DNA of 35,997 nucleotides, taken from positions 1 through 35,997 of the forward strand of contig JAURZS010000212.1 in the NCBI GenBank assembly GCA_030653255.1, written 5' to 3'. This DNA comes from Burkholderiaceae bacterium. GTDB lineage: Bacteria > Pseudomonadota > Gammaproteobacteria > Burkholderiales > Burkholderiaceae_C. The position numbers and the translations under genes were made by a program. This document shows positions 32,659 through 35,997 of the stretch, piece after piece. The notes beneath the pieces are model-generated. The model saw only the letters and a list, made by a program, of their open reading frames with translations, made no database searches and was not told the origin of the DNA. The stretch's first letter is position 1, and each line of letters opens with the position of its first letter.

Positions 32659-33860
32659 ACCTCGACTACTCCGTCGAGGAACTGGCATTCCGCGAGGAAG
32701 TCGCCGCATTCATTGCCGCCGAGTGCGACTCCGCAGTCAGCGAAAAGCTGCGGCGCAATCTGGAACTGGACAAGCACGAAATCGTGGCCTGGACGCGCCG
32801 CCTGAACCGTCGGGGTTGGGCCGCTCCGCATTGGCCTGTCGAATGGGGCGGCGCTGGCTGGACACTGGTGCAGCAGATGATCTTCCGCGACGAAATCCAG
32901 CGCGCGCCTGCGCCCGACTTGCTGTCCTTCGGTGTCAGCATGGTGGGGCCTGTGATCTATACCTTCGGCAGCGAGGCGCAAAAGCGCAGGTTCCTGCCGC
33001 GCATCGCCAACATGGACGACTGGTGGTGCCAGGGCTTTTCCGAGCCCGGTGCTGGCTCCGACCTCGCCAGTCTGCGCACCACGGCGCGGCGCGACGGCAA
33101 CGAGTGGGTGATCTCGGGCCAGAAGACCTGGACCACGCTGGCCCAGCATGCAGACTGGATCTTCGTGCTGGCGCGTACCGATGCACAGGCTGCGCGCAAG
33201 CAGCAGGGCATTTCCTTTCTGCTGGTCGATATGCGGACAGCCGGCATTTCGGTGCGGCCGATCAAGACCATTGACGGCAGCCACGAGATCAACGAAGTGT
33301 TCTTCGACGATGTCCGTGTTCCACTGGATGCCCTCGTCGGCGAGGAGAACAAGGGCTGGGACTATGCCCGGTTCCTGCTCGGCAACGAGCGCATCGGGCA
33401 GGCGCGCGTGGGCCTGTCCAAGGCGCGCCTGGCGCGCATCCGAACGCTGCTCGAAGCGCGCAGCGCCGGCATGACCTCACTCAGACGCAACGGTTTTGCC
33501 GCGCGCCTGGCCGAACTTGAGGTCGAATTGAGCGCGCTTGAAATCACGCAGCTGCGTTTCCTGTCCTCGCGCACGGTCCCGCAGCCAGGCCGGCCCGACC
33601 CCCTGGCCTCTTTGTTGAAGATACGTGGCTCTGAAATCGTGCAGGCCACGACCGCGTTGATGCTCGACATCGCGGGGCTGGACTCCCTGTCCGGCAGCGC
33701 CGAATCCGGCCAGGATGCCGCAGGCAATCAGGACGCGCAGGAGCTTCATCTCCTGGGCAGCGCGGCGGCATCCTACTTCAACCACCGCAAGGTATCGATC
33801 TACGGCGGCTCCAACGAGATCCAGCGCAACATCATCGCCCAGGCGATTCTTGGAGTCTGA
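32655..33860 (+). CDS. Acyl-CoA dehydrogenase, large-subunit type (PimC-like)
   Basis: A 401-residue acyl-CoA dehydrogenase resembling the large subunit of heteromeric enzymes such as pimeloyl-CoA dehydrogenase PimC. The FAD motif is QGFSEPGAGSD (126-136) and VISGQKTWTT follows. At the short-chain catalytic position it has YGGSNEIQRN, where the glutamate is replaced by Gly. A glutamate lies instead at E245 in LLGNERIGQA, a helix-G position used as the base by isovaleryl- and long-chain acyl-CoA dehydrogenases. The ATG overlaps the crotonase stop, and the next dehydrogenase starts 2 bp after its TGA, strongly suggesting a two-subunit enzyme with that protein. Pimeloyl-CoA itself is only one possible substrate; alicyclic, branched or steroid-derived acyl-CoAs are equally possible. 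Confidence 0.88.
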   Translation: MNLDYSVEELAFREEVAAFIAAECDSAVSEKLRRNLELDKHEIVAWTRRLNRRGWAAPHWPVEWGGAGWTLVQQMIFRDEIQRAPAPDLLSFGVSMVGPVIYTFGSEAQKRRFLPRIANMDDWWCQGFSEPGAGSDLASLRTTARRDGNEWVISGQKTWTTLAQHADWIFVLARTDAQAARKQQGISFLLVDMRTAGISVRPIKTIDGSHEINEVFFDDVRVPLDALVGEENKGWDYARFLLGNERIGQARVGLSKARLARIRTLLEARSAGMTSLRRNGFAARLAELEVELSALEITQLRFLSSRTVPQPGRPDPLASLLKIRGSEIVQATTALMLDIAGLDSLSGSAESGQDAAGNQDAQELHLLGSAAASYFNHRKVSIYGGSNEIQRNIIAQAILGV

Positions 33861-33862
33861 GC

Positions 33863-34936
33863 ATGGACTTCGCATTGACACACGAGCAGACCCTGTTCCA
33901 GGAGAGCTTGCGCAGGCTGCTGCAGAACGATGCAGGCGCGGGACTGTGGGCGCGCTTTGCCGAGCTCGGACTGCTGGCGCTTCCTTTCTCTCCGGAGCAA
34001 GGCGGCATTGGTGCCGGGCCGGAAGAGACCCAGATCGCCATGGAGGAGATCGGTCGGGCGCTCTCAGGCGAACCCTATCTGGCCACCGTGGTGCTTGCCG
34101 GCGGTATTCTGCGCCGCGTGACGGACCAGACCGCACGCATCGCAGCCATTGCCGAGGGGTCGCTGCGCATGGCGCTGGCGCATACCGAGCCCGCGCACAG
34201 TCATGACCGGCAGGACGTTACTACGCGGGCCGTGCGCGACGACGACGGCTGGCGCATCGACGGCGCCAAGCGACTGGTCATCGGCGGCGATGTCGCCGAC
34301 AGCTTCATCGTGTCGGCCCAGACCGGCGCCCAGCCCCAGGACCTGCGGCTCTTCATCGTCGATGCCCGCAGCTCCGGCCTGACCCGCAGCTGCTACGCCA
34401 CCTTCGACGGCATGAGGGTGGCCGATTTGAGCTTCCAGAACCTGCATGTTCCCGCCGACCACCTGATCGATACCCAGGGCGACGCCGCCGCGCTGATCGA
34501 ACGCGTGATCGACGAAGCCACTGCGGCCGTCTGCGCCGAGGCCGTGGGCGTCATGGAGTCCGCTTACCGACTGACCCTGGAATACATCGGCACGCGAAAG
34601 CAGTTCGGTGTGGCGATCGGAAGTTTCCAGTCGTTGCGGCACCGCGCGGCCGACATGTACATTGCGCTGGAACAGTCCCGCAGCATGGCCGTGCTGGCGA
34701 TGCTGCGCGGCGCCAGCGACGATACAGCGGTGCGGCGCCGCGCAGTATCGTCGGCCAAGGTGCAGATCGGTCGCGCCGGGCGCGAACTGGGCCAGCATGC
34801 CATCCAGTTGCATGGCGCCATCGGCATGACCGACGAATACAAGGCGGGGCATCTGTTCAAGCGGCTGATCGCCATCGAGAAAATATTCGGCGATACTGCT
34901 GCCCACCTTGAAAGGCTGATACACCATGAGCATTGA
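33863..34936 (+). CDS. Acyl-CoA dehydrogenase, small-subunit type (PimD-like)
   Basis: A 357-residue, shorter and more divergent acyl-CoA dehydrogenase. The N-terminal helical domain and the C-terminal signature IQLHGAIGMTDEYKAGHLFKRL are clear. The usual middle-domain TEPGAGSD motif is degenerate (ALAHTEPAHSHDRQDV), and no catalytic glutamate is found at the short-chain position. This is the pattern of PimD/FadE-type small subunits, which need a large partner, here the product of 32655-33860. The stop overlaps the MaoC start by 11 bp. Whether the dimer is active with FAD in both or only one subunit is not visible from sequence. Confidence 0.86.
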   Translation: MDFALTHEQTLFQESLRRLLQNDAGAGLWARFAELGLLALPFSPEQGGIGAGPEETQIAMEEIGRALSGEPYLATVVLAGGILRRVTDQTARIAAIAEGSLRMALAHTEPAHSHDRQDVTTRAVRDDDGWRIDGAKRLVIGGDVADSFIVSAQTGAQPQDLRLFIVDARSSGLTRSCYATFDGMRVADLSFQNLHVPADHLIDTQGDAAALIERVIDEATAAVCAEAVGVMESAYRLTLEYIGTRKQFGVAIGSFQSLRHRAADMYIALEQSRSMAVLAMLRGASDDTAVRRRAVSSAKVQIGRAGRELGQHAIQLHGAIGMTDEYKAGHLFKRLIAIEKIFGDTAAHLERLIHHEH

Positions 34937-35801
34937 CTACGACAGCCTGCGCGCGCTGCGCTTTCCGCGCATCGAGCGCAGCTACACCATCCGCGACACC
35001 ATGCTGTATGCGCTCGGCCTGGGCCTGGGTTCGGACCCGGTGGACCCGCGCCAGCTTGAATACGTGTACGAGAAAAACCTCAAGGCGCTGCCCACCATGC
35101 CAGTGGTGCTGGGCTACCTCGGCTTCTGGGTCGCGGATCTTCCAACCGGCATCGATTCGAAAATGGTGCTCGCCGGCGAGCAGCGGCTGACGCTGCATTC
35201 GGCGGTGCCGATCGAGGGCACCGTGGTGACCGAAGTTCGTGTGGTCAGCGTGACCGACAAGGGGCCGGGGCGCGGGGCCGTGGTCACCACCGAGGCCGTG
35301 ATGCGAAACAAGAACAGCGGCGAACTGATCTCGACCAGCGAATACATGCTTTTTTGCCGCGGCGACGGCGGCTACAGCGCGGCCCCGGGCCAGCGCAGCG
35401 ACCCGGGCTACTCCATGGGAGAGCCCACGCCAGAGCGCACGGCGGACCGCGTGATCGACATTCCTACGCGGCCCGAGATGGGGTTGGTGTACCGACTCTC
35501 AGCGGACATGAACAAGCTGCACGCAGACCCCGAGACCGCACGCGCGGCCGGCTTCGAGCGGCCGATCCTGCATGGGCTGGCCACTTTCGGCGTTGCCGGG
35601 CGGGCGATTCTGCACAATTGCTGCGGCGATGAGCCGCGCCGCCTGCGCCGGATTGCCGCGCGCTTTTCGCGCCCGACCTACCCCGGTGACACCATTCGTG
35701 TGGAAGTGTGGGAGCGCGAAGGGGGCGTGCAGTTCCGGGCCCGCGCCCTGGAGCGCGAACTCGACGTGCTGACCCACGGTTTCGCCGACATCGGGGACTG
35801 A
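34926..35801 (+). CDS. MaoC-like (R)-specific enoyl-CoA hydratase (double hot-dog)
   Basis: A 291-residue protein with two hot-dog folds, as in eukaryotic/actinobacterial hydratase-2. The C-terminal fold carries the catalytic pair in YRLSADMNKLHADPETARAA: D194 and H199, followed by GFERPILHGLATFG, the hydratase-2 signature. The N-terminal fold (residues 1 to about 140) is degenerate and probably shapes the substrate pocket. It hydrates a trans-2-enoyl-CoA to the (R)-3-hydroxy form; with the S-type crotonase at 31885 the operon has both stereochemistries. The ATG is inside the dehydrogenase gene (11-bp overlap). It is the last + strand gene, followed by a convergent crotonase. Confidence 0.88.
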   Translation: MSIDYDSLRALRFPRIERSYTIRDTMLYALGLGLGSDPVDPRQLEYVYEKNLKALPTMPVVLGYLGFWVADLPTGIDSKMVLAGEQRLTLHSAVPIEGTVVTEVRVVSVTDKGPGRGAVVTTEAVMRNKNSGELISTSEYMLFCRGDGGYSAAPGQRSDPGYSMGEPTPERTADRVIDIPTRPEMGLVYRLSADMNKLHADPETARAAGFERPILHGLATFGVAGRAILHNCCGDEPRRLRRIAARFSRPTYPGDTIRVEVWEREGGVQFRARALERELDVLTHGFADIGD

Positions 35802-35829
35802 CCAGGGACGCTGCCGCCCCCGGAGCCTC

Positions 35830-35997
35830 TTACTTGGCGAACTTGCGGAAGTCCGGCTTGCGCTTCTCGTTGAAAGCGTTGACGCCTTCGCGCGACTCTT
35901 CGGTCTGGTAGAACAAAGCCAGCGCTTGCATGCCCAGATTGCCGATGCCACGGATGTGGTCCGTGCCGGCGTTGAAAGAGCGCTTGGCAATGGCGAT
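35830..35997 (-). CDS. Crotonase, C-terminal end (MenB/BadI-like, partial)
   Basis: The - strand reading frame ending at TAA (35832-35830) gives the last 55 residues of a crotonase: IAIAKRSFNAGTDHI, then LGMQALALFYQTEESREGVN, then AFNEKRKPDFRKFAK. The FY.TeE..EG..AF.EKRkPDF ending is that of the family, and its closest feel is to dihydroxynaphthoyl-CoA synthase (MenB) and 2-ketocyclohexanecarboxyl-CoA hydrolase (BadI). The second would fit an alicyclic-acid pathway with the PimCD-like genes. The active site lies outside the window, so the exact family cannot be settled. It converges on the + strand operon, 28 bp away. Confidence 0.8.
   Translation of the reverse strand: MAIAKRSFNAGTDHIRGIGNLGMQALALFYQTEESREGVNAFNEKRKPDFRKFAK

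Noticed and set aside
1-35997. Genomic island or mobile element origin of the catabolic modules
   Set aside because: No integrase, transposase, tRNA junction or direct repeats were seen, and base composition looks uniform by eye. A computed GC/codon-usage profile would be needed to raise it again.

Overview
The window is GC-rich chromosomal DNA from a betaproteobacterium, most likely order Burkholderiales (Comamonadaceae/Alcaligenaceae type). The order parE - GNAT - lytic transglycosylase - parC, four Bug/TctC periplasmic solute-binding proteins in 36 kb, and many acyl-CoA enzymes under TetR-type regulators all fit that group. This is inferred from gene content; there is no rRNA or marker tree here. 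I saw no tRNA, rRNA, CRISPR array, transposase or prophage gene.

Layout. 1-4015 (+): housekeeping block with the 3' end of parE, a GNAT acetyltransferase, a lytic transglycosylase and parC, closed by a terminator at about 4074-4116. 4146-9414 (+): a catabolic operon with an atypical M19 'dipeptidase', Bug receptor, divergent crotonase, TetR regulator and AMP-forming acyl-CoA ligase, read from a promoter overlapped by a near-perfect palindrome. 9424-16742 (-): operon of transglutaminase-DUF2126, a fused ATP-grasp/alpha-E protein, a second transglutaminase and a long RidA protein. 16966-19285 (+): Bug receptor, alpha/beta hydrolase and TetR. 19282-21132 (-): Bug receptor and a 3-hydroxyisobutyrate dehydrogenase-like enzyme. 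21289-23736 (+): comEC/rec2. 23765-25531 (-): Bug receptor and enoyl-CoA hydratase. 25684-29836 (+): a second, split ATP-grasp and alpha-E pair followed by a TPR/glycosyltransferase-like protein. 29898-35801 (+): TetR, then a five-gene acyl-CoA oxidation operon (three acyl-CoA dehydrogenases, a crotonase, a MaoC-type hydratase). 35830-35997 (-): the C-terminus of a MenB/BadI-like crotonase that runs off the window.

How the genes work together. Four modules pair CoA or hydrolytic enzymes with a Bug receptor and/or a TetR regulator. This suggests capture of carboxylates or their amides and esters, CoA activation and beta-oxidation-like breakdown, each module under its own repressor. Four different dyad-symmetric candidate operators lie in front of these modules. 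No TctA/TctB membrane genes are present, so the four receptors are orphans here. Separately, the window holds two versions of the circularly permuted ATP-grasp + alpha-E system, one fused and accompanied by two transglutaminases, one split and followed by a TPR/GT9-like protein. These families are predicted to make and process peptide-like amide bonds, but their product is unknown; this is the strongest candidate for undescribed biology. No gap between genes exceeds 300 bases.
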